Below are positions 8,268 through 18,100 of a stretch of 64,000 nt of DNA, one piece after another. Under the pieces are notes generated by a model. That model saw nothing but the letters and a program-made list of their open reading frames with translations. It was not told the DNA's origin and searched no databases. The DNA is from Pirellulales bacterium (lineage in GTDB: Bacteria > Planctomycetota > Planctomycetia > Pirellulales > Thermoguttaceae). The stretch is taken from NCBI GenBank assembly GCA_020846145.1, contig JADLEL010000051.1, positions 1-64,000 on the forward strand, read 5' to 3'. Both the position numbers and the translations under genes were made by a program. The stretch's first letter is position 1; each line of letters begins with the position of its first letter.

Positions 8268-11200
8268 CTACGGTGCTTCGCCGTTTCCTTCGTAGTCCGC
8301 CTCGTTGAATTCATCGTCAACTTCATGGGTCGCCGCGCCGTCATCCTGCCAGAGCGAGCGATCCTCCTCGATATCTTCGAGTTCTTCCGCAATCTCGTTC
8401 GCTTCCTCCTCGCTATCGAAAAAATCGACGTCGAAGACGCCGGAGGATTTGACGCCCTTTTTCGATTGGAAAAGTGTTTTTTTGGGGGGCGGCGGCAGAG
8501 GGGCGGTCGGAGCGGGGACCGGCGTTCGGGCAACGGGCGGGGAAACCGATTCCTCTTCGGGGAGATCTTCGCAATCGGGCGGAAAATCTTCTTCCGGAGC
8601 TTTCGTTTTGACGACCGCTTTGCGCCGGGGGGACGGGCGCGGCTTTTCGCGCTTCGGAACCTCCGCGGGAGCAACGCGTTGGAAAGCGATCGTCGCGCCG
8701 CCCGGCTGAAATGCCGCGGGAAGGCGATTCGATGGCGCTCCGAGGAGCGCGAAAATTTTCTCGATGTGTTCGTGGCAGGTGCATACCAAGAGTTGATGGC
8801 CCGCCGCGGCGAAATCGCGGAGCACTTCGGCCGCGGCGACCGCCCGATCGGCGTCGAAATTCACGAGCACGTCGTCCAAGATCATGGGGAGCGCCGCGCC
8901 GCGGCGCGCATAACTTGCACAGAGCGCGAGCCGCAAACTCAAGAAAAGCTGTTCGCGCGTGCCGCGGCTGAGCGCTTCGACGGGCAGGCAATGCCCGTGG
9001 GCGTCGTCCACCCGCAGGGTTTTTTCGCCCAGCGGCGTCCAAACGCGGCAATAACGGCCCCGCGTGAGCCGGGCGAGATGCACGGACGCCTCCTTGAGCG
9101 TTTCGGGCTGCCGCTCGTGCTCGTAACTCGCGCGGATATTCTCCAACGCGCGGCACACGACCGCCAACACTTGCCAGCGCCGCGCGGCTTCGGCGATCTG
9201 CCTTTCGACGGCCGCCAAGTCCAATTGCAGCCGCGGGAGGCGGCGGTCTTCGGCCAGAGCTTGTATCTGGGCCGTCAGTTGGCCGCGTTTTTCCAGCCGT
9301 TCGCGGACTTGGGTATCGAGCATCGCCAGCCGGTCGCGGAGCAAATTGCCGCGCGATTCCAACTCCCCGGCCGGCGCGCCTTCGAGCAGTTCGCGGACCG
9401 CCTCCTCGCTGCATTGAGCGCCGATCGCGGCGGCGATGTCGCGGCGCAGCGTTTCCCGTTCGCGCCGCAGGCTTTCGCCGCGCGCGGATTGAAGTGCCTT
9501 CTCGCGAAAGGAATCCTCGTCTTCCGCGCCGGCCTCGAAGAACAGGCGGCGGCGGCGGTGATTCAAGCGGCCGATGGCCTCTTCGTGCCGTGCGCGCAAC
9601 CGGCGGAATTGTTTGATCCGACCGCGAACCGCTTCTTTCCGCTCGGCGGCCGCTTGCTCTTCGGCCAGCAGATTCGCGAGCAGTTTCAATCGTTCGAGGG
9701 GATTGCCGTCGGGGAGCGCTAGCTTGGCATCGGCGGCCACTTGGAGCAGCCGCGCCGAAAGCGCGTCGGCTTCCTTGCGGCGGCGGTCCAATTCCTCGCG
9801 GCATTGGGCCAATCGGCGCCCGGTTTCGGACATCCCGCTCCATCGGCCCGCGAGTTGGCGCACTTGCCGCGCCGACAGTTCGACCGGCAAGCCGGCCGCC
9901 GCCAGCAAGTCTCGCCATTTCCGCCTGGCCGATCGATATTCGGCTTCGAGCTGCGCCGCGCGCTCCCCGGCCGCCGCTGCCGATTGCATCGCCGCGTTCC
10001 GCCGCGTTTCCAAGGGAACCAGGTTTTCGAGTTCCGACAGATCGTTTTCCGCGGCTTCGAGGCGGCTCGCCAGCGGGCCGCCGCCGCGGGGGAGGCGGGC
10101 GTCCAGCGCATCGCGTTCTCCCAGGAGCTGTTCGATCTGGCTCTGCACCAAGGCAAGTTGTTTTTGACACGCATCCATTCGCTTGGCGTTCGCCCTCTCG
10201 AGCGCGAATTTTCCGAAGGCCGTTCCGATGATGCCGATCACGCCCAAGCCGGCCGTCATCCAATCGGTCGAACGGGAGAGAAGGAGCGGCAACACCAGCC
10301 CCGCGCATATCAACAACGCGCCGAGCACGAAAACCGTCCCCAAGCCGGCGAGCACCCACGTAGGCAAAAGCTGCCGCTCGACCGCCCGCTGGTTTTGTTC
10401 CTCGAGTTCCTTCCGATGCCGGGCGAGTTGGTCGAACCGTTCGTCGATTTGCAATCGCCGGCGGCACTGCGCGACCGTTTGGCCGGTCTTGTCCATCGCA
10501 TCGTTCAAATTCGTTTCGCTTCGCGCGGCGAGTGCGGCGGCGATCTCCTCCGCCAGCGACTCGGAAGCCTCCTGGGCGGCTTTCGCTTCGGCGCGGGCGC
10601 GATCGAGATTATCCCGCAAGCGGCGCAGATTCTTCGCGGGCGAGCGAAGCGCCGCGAACGACCGCCGCGAGAGCCTGTCCGATCGCGCCAGGGCGCCTTC
10701 GTTCAGTCCCAATGGTTTCCAAAGGCCGGCGGACTCGTTTTCGAGCAGGACGATTTCGGCCTCCAGTTCGCCGATCCGCGCTTGGAGGCCGGCGAACCAG
10801 GATTCCTGCTCCCGCAGGGCTTCGATGCGCGCGAATTGTTTGAGCAGGTCCTCGTTAATCGCGAGGTTCGCCGCCTCGTTTCGCAGTTGTCCGCGCTCGC
10901 GGCGCAATTCGGCGATGCGGCCGCGGTGGCGCTGCAATTGGGCGTTGAGCGCGTCGATCCTTTCGAGCATTTTGTCGGGCAGCGGCGCGATCGGGCCGAG
11001 GACGGCAAGCTCGCCGTCGATCGCGGAGCGCCGCCACCAGCGGTCGCGGAGCGCCGCCGCCAGTCCCTGGGTCCGCGATTGGCGTTCGAGTTGATTTTGC
11101 TCTTCTTCGAGGCGGGCGAGATCGCGTTCGAGTTGCGATCGTTCGCCGATCAGGAGGCCGAACCGCCGGGTCAGTCCGCCGAGTTGTTCGATTTCGGCGA

Positions 11201-11783
11201 GGAGTTTTTCGCGGCGGCCGCGAAGATTCGCGAGGAGCGACGAACCGCCCCCGGCGTCGAGGATTCGATTCCGCGAGATATCCAACTCCCGCAGCGCCTC
11301 GACGAGCGAAACGCGGTCGAGGCCGGCGGTCAGGTTGTAGAGCAGTTCGGCGGCCGCGGTGTCGCCCAGCGCGCCCAACTCCTGCATTTCCCGCAGTTCC
11401 ACGGCGAAAACGTTGTTGAAAATCGCTTCATCCACTTCGGACAGCATCGCCTTCACCAGATGCTCGCCTTGCCGCATGCCGTCGGATGCGGTGAGGACGA
11501 TCTCCTCGCCGCCGCTTGGGGGCAGCCAATGGCGGGCGATTTCATAGCGGCCCTGCGGACTATCGACTTCGGCCATGCCGCCCGGCCGTCCGCCATGCAC
11601 CGGCGGAAAATACTGCCGCCGCGATTCCGAATAACCGTAGAGCATCGAGCGAATGAATTGCAGGAGCGTGGTTTTGCCGGCTTCGTTCGGTCCGTAAAGA
11701 ACGTTGAGTCCGTCCGAAAATCTTTCGATCCGCAATCCGCTCCAAATGCCGTAACCGTCGATTTTTAAGGCAAGTATTTTCAC
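8268..11783 (-). CDS. YhaN-like SMC/Rad50-type ATPase with central membrane hairpin
   Basis: An SMC-like ATPase of 1171 aa, the large partner of the SbcCD/YhaNO class that handles DNA ends. Walker A GPNEAGKTT is at residues 31-39. Long Arg/Glu-rich coiled coils follow on both sides. In the middle, about residues 490-560, are hydrophobic stretches (TWVLAGLGTVFVLGALLICAG and a second) as in B. subtilis YhaN, suggesting a membrane anchor. Near the end are the signature LSRGTREQLFLSLRLAL and Walker B PMILDDVLVNFD. An unusual tail of about 170 residues, Pro-rich then strongly acidic, extends past the ATPase. The start is taken as GTG 11783 (VKILALKIDGYG), because the ORF track's extra 45 residues are translated from a heptamer array. 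It lies downstream of the yhaO-like gene, 188 bp apart. Confidence 0.85.
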   Translation of the reverse strand: MKILALKIDGYGIWSGLRIERFSDGLNVLYGPNEAGKTTLLQFIRSMLYGYSESRRQYFPPVHGGRPGGMAEVDSPQGRYEIARHWLPPSGGEEIVLTASDGMRQGEHLVKAMLSEVDEAIFNNVFAVELREMQELGALGDTAAAELLYNLTAGLDRVSLVEALRELDISRNRILDAGGGSSLLANLRGRREKLLAEIEQLGGLTRRFGLLIGERSQLERDLARLEEEQNQLERQSRTQGLAAALRDRWWRRSAIDGELAVLGPIAPLPDKMLERIDALNAQLQRHRGRIAELRRERGQLRNEAANLAINEDLLKQFARIEALREQESWFAGLQARIGELEAEIVLLENESAGLWKPLGLNEGALARSDRLSRRSFAALRSPAKNLRRLRDNLDRARAEAKAAQEASESLAEEIAAALAARSETNLNDAMDKTGQTVAQCRRRLQIDERFDQLARHRKELEEQNQRAVERQLLPTWVLAGLGTVFVLGALLICAGLVLPLLLSRSTDWMTAGLGVIGIIGTAFGKFALERANAKRMDACQKQLALVQSQIEQLLGERDALDARLPRGGGPLASRLEAAENDLSELENLVPLETRRNAAMQSAAAAGERAAQLEAEYRSARRKWRDLLAAAGLPVELSARQVRQLAGRWSGMSETGRRLAQCREELDRRRKEADALSARLLQVAADAKLALPDGNPLERLKLLANLLAEEQAAAERKEAVRGRIKQFRRLRARHEEAIGRLNHRRRRLFFEAGAEDEDSFREKALQSARGESLRRERETLRRDIAAAIGAQCSEEAVRELLEGAPAGELESRGNLLRDRLAMLDTQVRERLEKRGQLTAQIQALAEDRRLPRLQLDLAAVERQIAEAARRWQVLAVVCRALENIRASYEHERQPETLKEASVHLARLTRGRYCRVWTPLGEKTLRVDDAHGHCLPVEALSRGTREQLFLSLRLALCASYARRGAALPMILDDVLVNFDADRAVAAAEVLRDFAAAGHQLLVCTCHEHIEKIFALLGAPSNRLPAAFQPGGATIAFQRVAPAEVPKREKPRPSPRRKAVVKTKAPEEDFPPDCEDLPEEESVSPPVARTPVPAPTAPLPPPPKKTLFQSKKGVKSSGVFDVDFFDSEEEANEIAEELEDIEEDRSLWQDDGAATHEVDDEFNEADYEGNGEAP

Positions 11784-11807
11784 GGGAGGGAATGGGGTTG
11801 GGGGGAA

Positions 11808-11873
11808 AGGATGAAGGATGAAGGATGAAGGATGAAGGATGAAGGATGAAGGATGAAGGATGAAGGATGAAGG
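11808..11873. repeat. Heptamer tandem repeat (GGATGAA)n, about nine copies
   Basis: About nine uninterrupted copies of GGATGAA lie between the yhaO-like and yhaN-like genes. On the minus strand this reads SSFILHP repeats, which is why the ORF track extends the YhaN frame; I treat that extension as non-coding. Confidence 0.9.
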
Positions 11874-11969
11874 AAACGCCGCAAAGGCTTCACAACTCAT
11901 CATTAACCAATATTGCACGATTTACAACCAATGAACTTTCTCGTGTAACTTCAACCGCAATCGTTTTTT

Positions 11970-11993
11970 CGTCATTCGTCATTCGTCATTCGT
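11970..11993. repeat. Heptamer tandem repeat (CGTCATT)n overlapping the end of the yhaO-like gene
   Basis: Three to four copies of CGTCATT. The final residues RMTNDE and the stop codon of the minus-strand gene are read from this array. Confidence 0.85.
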
Positions 11994-13267
11994 CTTTCTT
12001 CCCCGCCGAGCAATTCGACGCCCAATAGGGCAGCTTCATCGAGAATCTGCCGGCGAGTCGCCTCTTCGGGAACTATCGCCGCCGAGACTTGCGCGCCGGC
12101 GCGATGGGATTCGGGCAAATACTCCTCGATATCCAACGGTGCGGCGGGATTCACCCGCAATTGTTCGAGGGCGCGCAAAAAGTCGCCGCGAATGGTTTCG
12201 CGTTCGTACCATTGCGGGGGAATGGCTTCGACGAGTTCCGCTTCCAAACCGATGCTCCATGCCGCGGGGGAATCGAAGCCGAATTCGGCGCGCAGGCCTT
12301 CGAGCAGCTCGGAGGCGAGCCGCCCGCGGTGCAGTTCCCGCGCCAATTCGCCTTCGCCGGCTACCGTCCAGGAAACGAGCAAATTCATTTTCGGCGACGC
12401 GTCGCGGAGCGATTGCAATCGTTCCCGCAGCCGCAATTCCAAGTCCTGCCGGGTGGCGGTCGGCTCGATGACGATCCGTTCGGCCGGCCAGCGCGCGGCG
12501 TCGCAGGGGATCGGTGCGGTTCGCGCTTGATTTCGTTCATCGACTTGCACGAGCGTGCAACCGTGGACGCCGCTTTCGTCGGGCCGGCGGCCTTGAGGAG
12601 TTCCGCAGTAATGGATGATCGTTTGGCTGGCAGCAGGAGAATGGTCTTCGTGCCCCTGGGTTCGGCCGGGAACGAGTACGTCCCGGCTCGCCGTGTCGCG
12701 TTCGTGCCGGCCTCCCAAGGCCCAATAATGGATGCCGCGGTCATGCATGGAGGCGTCGGCTTCGCCGCAGGCGACGGCGACGGTAAATAAGCCCGCGGAA
12801 TCGGGCCGAAATTCGCCCGTGCGAATGGGCTGCCGCTGCTCGCGGCTGGTCCCCGAAATTCGCGCGGCGGGAATTCCCTCGAGAGAAACGAGATACTCAT
12901 CGACCCGGCCGCGAGGAAATACATGCACGTTTCCGGGCAGATGCAGCGAGGCGGGCCAATCGTCGGGCGCGTCGAGTTCTCCGCCGGACCAATAAACGTC
13001 GATTCCCCTAGCCGCCAATTTTTCGAATTGTTCGCAAAGGAACAAGAATGCGCGGGGGCCTGCCAAAAGCGGTCGTAGAATATTTCCGGCGAGAATGAGG
13101 AATGCCGCCCCTTCCAAAACGGCCGCCTCGAAAACCTTCTCTGCCGCCAGATAGGGGGCCTCGATGAAGAGTTCGCGCAGATGCCCCGGCACTTCGGATA
13201 CGCCGCCCAAGGGTTGATCCAAGTGAAAATCGCTAGCATGGAGGAATCGAAACGGCGGGTGATTCAT
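11972..13267 (-). CDS. YhaO/SbcD-like metallophosphoesterase with eroded metal-binding motifs
   Basis: The 431-aa product is the expected nuclease partner of the downstream YhaN-like ATPase. The start at 13267 has a strong GGAGG six bases upstream. Motif I is intact (FLHASDFHLDQPLGG, residues about 5-20). The later metallophosphoesterase motifs are not: GDxxD reads LAGNILRP, GNHD reads SGGELD, the single-His motif reads VAVACGEAD, and GHxH reads LGGRHERD. Only some ligands of the two-metal site remain, so exonuclease activity is doubtful; it may have become a structural partner, or it may be a lineage variant. The C-terminal 170 residues resemble the capping domain of YhaO. The very end is encoded by a CGTCATT array. 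Confidence 0.8.
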   Translation of the reverse strand: MNHPPFRFLHASDFHLDQPLGGVSEVPGHLRELFIEAPYLAAEKVFEAAVLEGAAFLILAGNILRPLLAGPRAFLFLCEQFEKLAARGIDVYWSGGELDAPDDWPASLHLPGNVHVFPRGRVDEYLVSLEGIPAARISGTSREQRQPIRTGEFRPDSAGLFTVAVACGEADASMHDRGIHYWALGGRHERDTASRDVLVPGRTQGHEDHSPAASQTIIHYCGTPQGRRPDESGVHGCTLVQVDERNQARTAPIPCDAARWPAERIVIEPTATRQDLELRLRERLQSLRDASPKMNLLVSWTVAGEGELARELHRGRLASELLEGLRAEFGFDSPAAWSIGLEAELVEAIPPQWYERETIRGDFLRALEQLRVNPAAPLDIEEYLPESHRAGAQVSAAIVPEEATRRQILDEAALLGVELLGGEERRMTNDE

Positions 13268-13659
13268 TTTCGCCTCCAAATATCGATTGCTTAACGCCGG
13301 CTTCGGATTCAACGCTCTTCGCCTTAGTGTAATGAAAAAAGAAAAGATAGACTATATCACTATGGGAAAGAAAGAAGCGATTAGGTGAATTGGGGTCTCT
13401 TTGCCTGCTAACTCTATCTCGCACAATGACGAAGATGGGCAATATGAGAAAATAAGGAAGTTTGCTTTCTGGGCTATTCGGAAATGAATCGGTGAGGATG
13501 AATTGTACTCCGCAATTGATCATATTGGGCAACCGGCAATCTCTTGTTAATCCTCTCAGATTCACAATATCATTTAAGGCATTCTGCAAGACAGCCGATA
13601 AAAGATGGCGTCAAGGTTTGCCCTATCGTCCTATTTTCTTGCGGCAAACTAATGGCGGT

Positions 13660-13706
13660 GAGGCGAAGCCTCCGAATCGGCGCGTTCCCAAGCCGAGCCT
13701 GGAAAC
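13660..13706. repeat. Double-hairpin repeat, diverged copy of 2487-2536
   Basis: GAGGCGAAGCCTCC followed by GTTCCCAAGCCGAGCCTGGAAAC repeats the order seen at 2487-2536, with a weaker second stem. The 476-bp gap 13268-13743 shows no gene; the ORF track's extension of the next gene through it is not supported by a ribosome binding site. Confidence 0.65.
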
Positions 13707-13743
13707 GAATATCCTTGGCTTTTCATCAATCATCAAGAAAACC

Positions 13744-15177
13744 ATGCGATTTATTAAAATTTTCGCCCGGAGCGGCCGAATTGCGGGAACCGTTGGTGCA
13801 TTGCTGCTGATTTGCATCGGCCTCGGCGATTCGCCAATCAATGCGCAAACGAACGCCGCCGGAGTGCCTCCTTGGCAGCTTCCGCCCGGGGGAGCGCGTA
13901 CGCATCAAAGCGCGCCCATCGAGCGGATGGCCTACGATGCGGAGGTTGAAGGAACCCCGGAAAGCGGAATTCATCCTGCCCAAACCGCGCCATCCCACTC
14001 GCCGCGGGCATTATCGGAGCCGGTCGGCGATAATTCGATCGATCGCGATGCGGGCGGCAGCGCTCCGTGGAGCGACGGCGAAGAAATCGATTGCTCTTCG
14101 GGATTTTGTCTGAGGCCGTTCGCCAATCGGCTCTGGGTGCGGAGCGAATTCTTGTCGATGTGGGGCAAGTCGGCAAACCTCAAGCCCTTGGCGACATCGA
14201 GCAATTCCACGGTTACCGACCGGACTCAGGCCGGTGTTCTCGGACTGCCGACGACGCGCGTGCTGTTCGGCGGAGAAAACGAAGGCAGCGGCTATGCGCC
14301 GGGCGGCCGCTTCACGTTAGGCTACAAATGCAATCCCTGCGAAGACACGGGCCTCGAAGTGGTTTACGCGTTTCTCGGTCAAAATTCCGCCGATTTTCAC
14401 GCGAACAACTCGAGTACCCCGATCCTCGCCCGGCCGTTCTACGACGTGCAAAGAAGCGTGCAGGATTCCTTGGTCGTCGCCTTTCCCAATCAACAAACCG
14501 GCAGCCTGAACATCGGCTTGAGCAACGAATTCCACTCGCTCGAAATGCTGTGGCGGCAATCGATGACCGCGCCGAACTGCCGCCAAGTGGATTTCCTGGC
14601 AGGCTACCGCTACGGCAGTTTCGCCGAGACGCTTTCGGTCAATTCGACATCGACCTACATCGCCCAGGTGGGAACGATCCCCGTCGGCACGATCGTGCGG
14701 GTAAATGATCGTTTTTCCGCGCAAAACGATTTTCAAGGAGGCGTACTGGGGATTGCCACGAAGCAGCGGTATTGCCGCTGGTCGGTCGAGTTGCTGGGAA
14801 AGATGGCGTTGGGCAACACCCATTCCACGATCGACATCGGCGGTAATCGAGTGGTTACCGTGCCATCCGCGGCGCCGGAAACCAGCAGCGGCGGATTGCT
14901 GGCGCAGTCCACCAACAGCGGACGTTTTGAGGAGCACAACTTCACGGTCATTCCCGAACTGGGGATCACGCTCGGCTACGACCTGACCGAACGTCTGCAG
15001 GCCACATTAGGTTATTCCTTCATCTACTGGAGCCGCGTCGCCCGGCCCACCGATCAGCTCGACCTCAACGTAAACCCCGATCCCGCGTCGGGCGGCAATC
15101 CCGCGCCGCTATTTCGCTACGTTCCCGGCGATTATTGGGTGCAGGGGCTTACGGTCGGCCTTGATTATCGATTCTAA
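13744..15177 (+). CDS. BBP7-family outer-membrane beta-barrel protein
   Basis: A planctomycete BBP7-type outer-membrane protein of 477 aa. The chosen start MRFIKIFARSGRIAGTVGAL gives a signal peptide ending near INAQ. A polar Pro/Ser region (about 35-105) precedes the barrel, which begins at LWVRSEFLSMWGKSANLKPL; a Trp-rich first strand followed by a Leu-Val-Thr loop is typical of the family. Alternating hydrophobic strands continue to the end (FIYWSRVARPTDQLDLNVNP, then a final strand ending DYRF with the aromatic terminal Phe common in barrel proteins). The transported solute is unknown. It is convergent with the giant secreted protein, 3 bp apart. Confidence 0.88.
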   Translation: MRFIKIFARSGRIAGTVGALLLICIGLGDSPINAQTNAAGVPPWQLPPGGARTHQSAPIERMAYDAEVEGTPESGIHPAQTAPSHSPRALSEPVGDNSIDRDAGGSAPWSDGEEIDCSSGFCLRPFANRLWVRSEFLSMWGKSANLKPLATSSNSTVTDRTQAGVLGLPTTRVLFGGENEGSGYAPGGRFTLGYKCNPCEDTGLEVVYAFLGQNSADFHANNSSTPILARPFYDVQRSVQDSLVVAFPNQQTGSLNIGLSNEFHSLEMLWRQSMTAPNCRQVDFLAGYRYGSFAETLSVNSTSTYIAQVGTIPVGTIVRVNDRFSAQNDFQGGVLGIATKQRYCRWSVELLGKMALGNTHSTIDIGGNRVVTVPSAAPETSSGGLLAQSTNSGRFEEHNFTVIPELGITLGYDLTERLQATLGYSFIYWSRVARPTDQLDLNVNPDPASGGNPAPLFRYVPGDYWVQGLTVGLDYRF

Positions 15178-15180
15178 TCT

Positions 15181-18100
15181 TCAGTTCAAGAGCCAATCGT
15201 CGGTCAGATCGAAGAGGGAATCGGCGGCGGCCTGCGCGGTTTGTTGCGTCGCCGCGAGCGTGGCGGCGGCCGGCAGGCTATCGGCGACGCCGTCGTTGAC
15301 GACGATCTGAATAATGCGGTTGGCGGTTTGCGGCGATGCGGCGGTGTTGCCGTATTTCAAGGTCTTCAAAACTTGCGTATAGGTTGCCGTATCGGCCGCG
15401 CCGGAGAGCGTTAGGACGCCGTTCGCATAGTTGGACGTTAGGGAGGTATTGGCCACCGTGGCGGAGAGCGTTTCGGCGTTGCCGTCCAGCGGATTGGCGA
15501 GCGTTACCTTCATCGAGGCGAGCATCGGGCTGTCCGCATCGGCGGCGAGGGCATCCGCTGCGGCGAGGGCAACCGACGCGCCGCCGGCAGGGAATAACGC
15601 GGTGAAGCCGTTGCCCGGCAGCGATTTCGCCAAATCGACGACCGGGGCCGCGTTGGCTTGCACAACCGATTGCGAGCCGGTGGGAGCGGAAGCAAGGAGC
15701 ATCCGCAGCGTGATTTTTTCGGGCCGGATTCCCCGTTCGCCGAAGTTGTACTCGGCGCCGATCTCGCCGCCGCCGAGTTGAACGTCGAAGGCGTCCGCGC
15801 CGACCGTTCCGCGAACCGTTCCGCCGACGCTTCCGGCCGTATCCTTTCCGTCGAGGAAGTTCGCCGGCTGGATTTCTTGGATGCGATAGGTTCCGGCGAC
15901 GAGATTTCCGAAGCGGTAGGAGCCGTCGGCGGCGGTGAGGACGGGCGATTTGCCCGCCACTTCGGTCCAAGCGCCGGAGCCGTTTTTCAGCAGCAGTTTG
16001 ACGGGAACGCCGGGCAATCCGTAATGCGTGCCGCCGGACGCGGTCCGCAATCCGTCGTTATTCGAGTCGATATAGACGTAGCCCGACAGGCTCGCTCCGG
16101 CGAGCGCGAGCGAGGCGGTATCGGCGGCGGCGCTGTAGGCGGTGGCTCCGCCGACCGCTCCGGTCGCGGAGAGATCGACTTTCGTGTTGCTCGTGCCCGC
16201 GGTGGTGTCCCAGGCGCGATAGGCGATCGAGGGAGAATCGCTGAGGGAGGTTCCGGCGGTGTAGCGCAGCACGGCATCGCGGGGCAACAGCAGCGCGGAT
16301 GCGGCGGAGACCGTTCCGACGGGGCTGAAGGCGGAGCCGTCGAGCGAATACTCCCAAGTTCCCGCTCCCGTAATGCCGGTCAAGGCGATGCCGCCCACGA
16401 CGGCGCTCGCATCGACATCGGTGACGGCGGTGGAACCGGCGCCGGCGTTGATGAAATCGGCCAAGTCGAAGGTTTTCACGGCGCTGGGGGCGATGCTTCC
16501 CAGCGAGGGTTGGGCCGCGACGAGGACCGGCGCGTCGTTGACGGCGGTTACTGAAAGCGCGGCGGTGTCGCTGGCGAGGCTGAAGGCCGTGATGCCGCCG
16601 ATCGCGCTCGACTGCGAAAGATTGGCTCTACCGCCGATCGTGCCGCTGCTCGCGTCCCATGCGCGATAAACGATTGTGGCCGATTCGCCATTCTTGCCGT
16701 CGGGCGTATAGCGCAGCGAGGCGGTCTTGGGCAACAATAACGCCGACGAATTGCTCACGCCCGTAATCGTTACGAAGGTGCTGCCATCGAGCGCGTAGGC
16801 CCAAGCGCCGGTTCCGGTAACGCCGACGAGCGCGATGCCGCCGAGTTGCGCACTTGCGTCGGCATCGGTAACGGCGGTCGTTCCCGTGCCGTTGTTGATG
16901 AACGATCCGATCAACGCAAAAGTCTTGGCGGCATCTTCGCTGGTGGTGCCCAAGGAGGGATTGGCGGGCGTGAGGACGGGCGCGTCGTTGACGTCGATCA
17001 CGGAGAGCGAGGCGATATCGGTCGAGGCGCTAAAGGCCTTGTCGCCGCCCACGTCGCCGGTGGCGGAGATATCGACCTTATCGCCGCCCGCGCCGTTCGT
17101 GGCGTCCCACGCGCGGTAGCTGACGGTCGCCGTTTCGAGGTTCACGCCGTTGGGCGTGTAACGCAATTGGGCCGTTTTGGGCAAGAGCAAGGCGGCGGAA
17201 TCGGAAACGGTTCCCACGGCGGTGAATGTCGCACCGTCGAGCGAATAGACCCACGTTCCGCTGCCGGCGACGGCGAAAATGGCGACGCCGCCGACGATGG
17301 CGCCGGTATCGACATCGGTAAAGGTCGTCGTTCCCGTGCCGTTGTTGATGAACGTACTAAGGTTGATGGTCTTGGCGGCGTGGAAATCGGTGGTTCCCAG
17401 CGAGGGATTGGCCGCCGCGAGAACCGGCGCGTCGTTGACGGCGGTTACGGCGAGGCTTGCGGCGTCGGTGGCCGAACTGAATGCCGTATTGCCGCCGACC
17501 AAGACGGGCAGCGAAATGTCGATCCGCCCGCCGCTCGCGCCGGCGGTGGCATCCCAAGCCCGATAAGTGATCGTGGCGGATCCGCCGTTTTTGCCGTCGG
17601 GCGTGTAGCGCAGCGAGGCGTTTTGAGGCAGGAGCAACGCGGAGGAGGGGCTGACCGATGAGATGGCGTTAAAGGTCGAGCCGTCGAGCGTGTAGGCCCA
17701 AATACCTTGACCGGTAAGGCCGATCAGGGCGATGCCGCCGACCACGGCCGACGAGTCGGCATCGGTAATGCTCGTGGTGCCCGCGCCGTTGTTGATGAAC
17801 GTTCCCAAGCCGATGGTCGTGGCCGTGTTTTCATCGATGGTTCCCAGCACGGGCGATGCCGGCGCAAGCACGGGTGGATTGTTGGGCGGGACGATAGCGA
17901 TCGCGAAACTCGTTTCGGTTGCGTTGCCCGCGCGGTCGGTGGCTCGCAGGGTAACCTGCGCGGGCGATGCCTGTCCCGTCGGGGGCGTCCAGGCGATCAA
18001 GCCGGTCGTGGCGTTCACGGCCATACCCGCGGGCGATTGCGTCAGCGAGTAGGCGATCGTGCCGGCCAGATCGCCGATCACCGCCGCTTGGCAATTGTAC

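Noticed and set aside
9741-11768. 675-aa plus-strand ORF and the 684-aa minus ORF 8413-10467 over the YhaN-like gene
   Set aside because: Both are alternative frames of the coiled-coil coding region. Only the 8268-11783 frame carries Walker A, signature and Walker B motifs.
11784-11918. N-terminal extension of the YhaN-like protein with SSFILHP repeats
   Set aside because: It is translation of a GGATGAA heptamer array. The ATPase family starts at VKILALKIDG.
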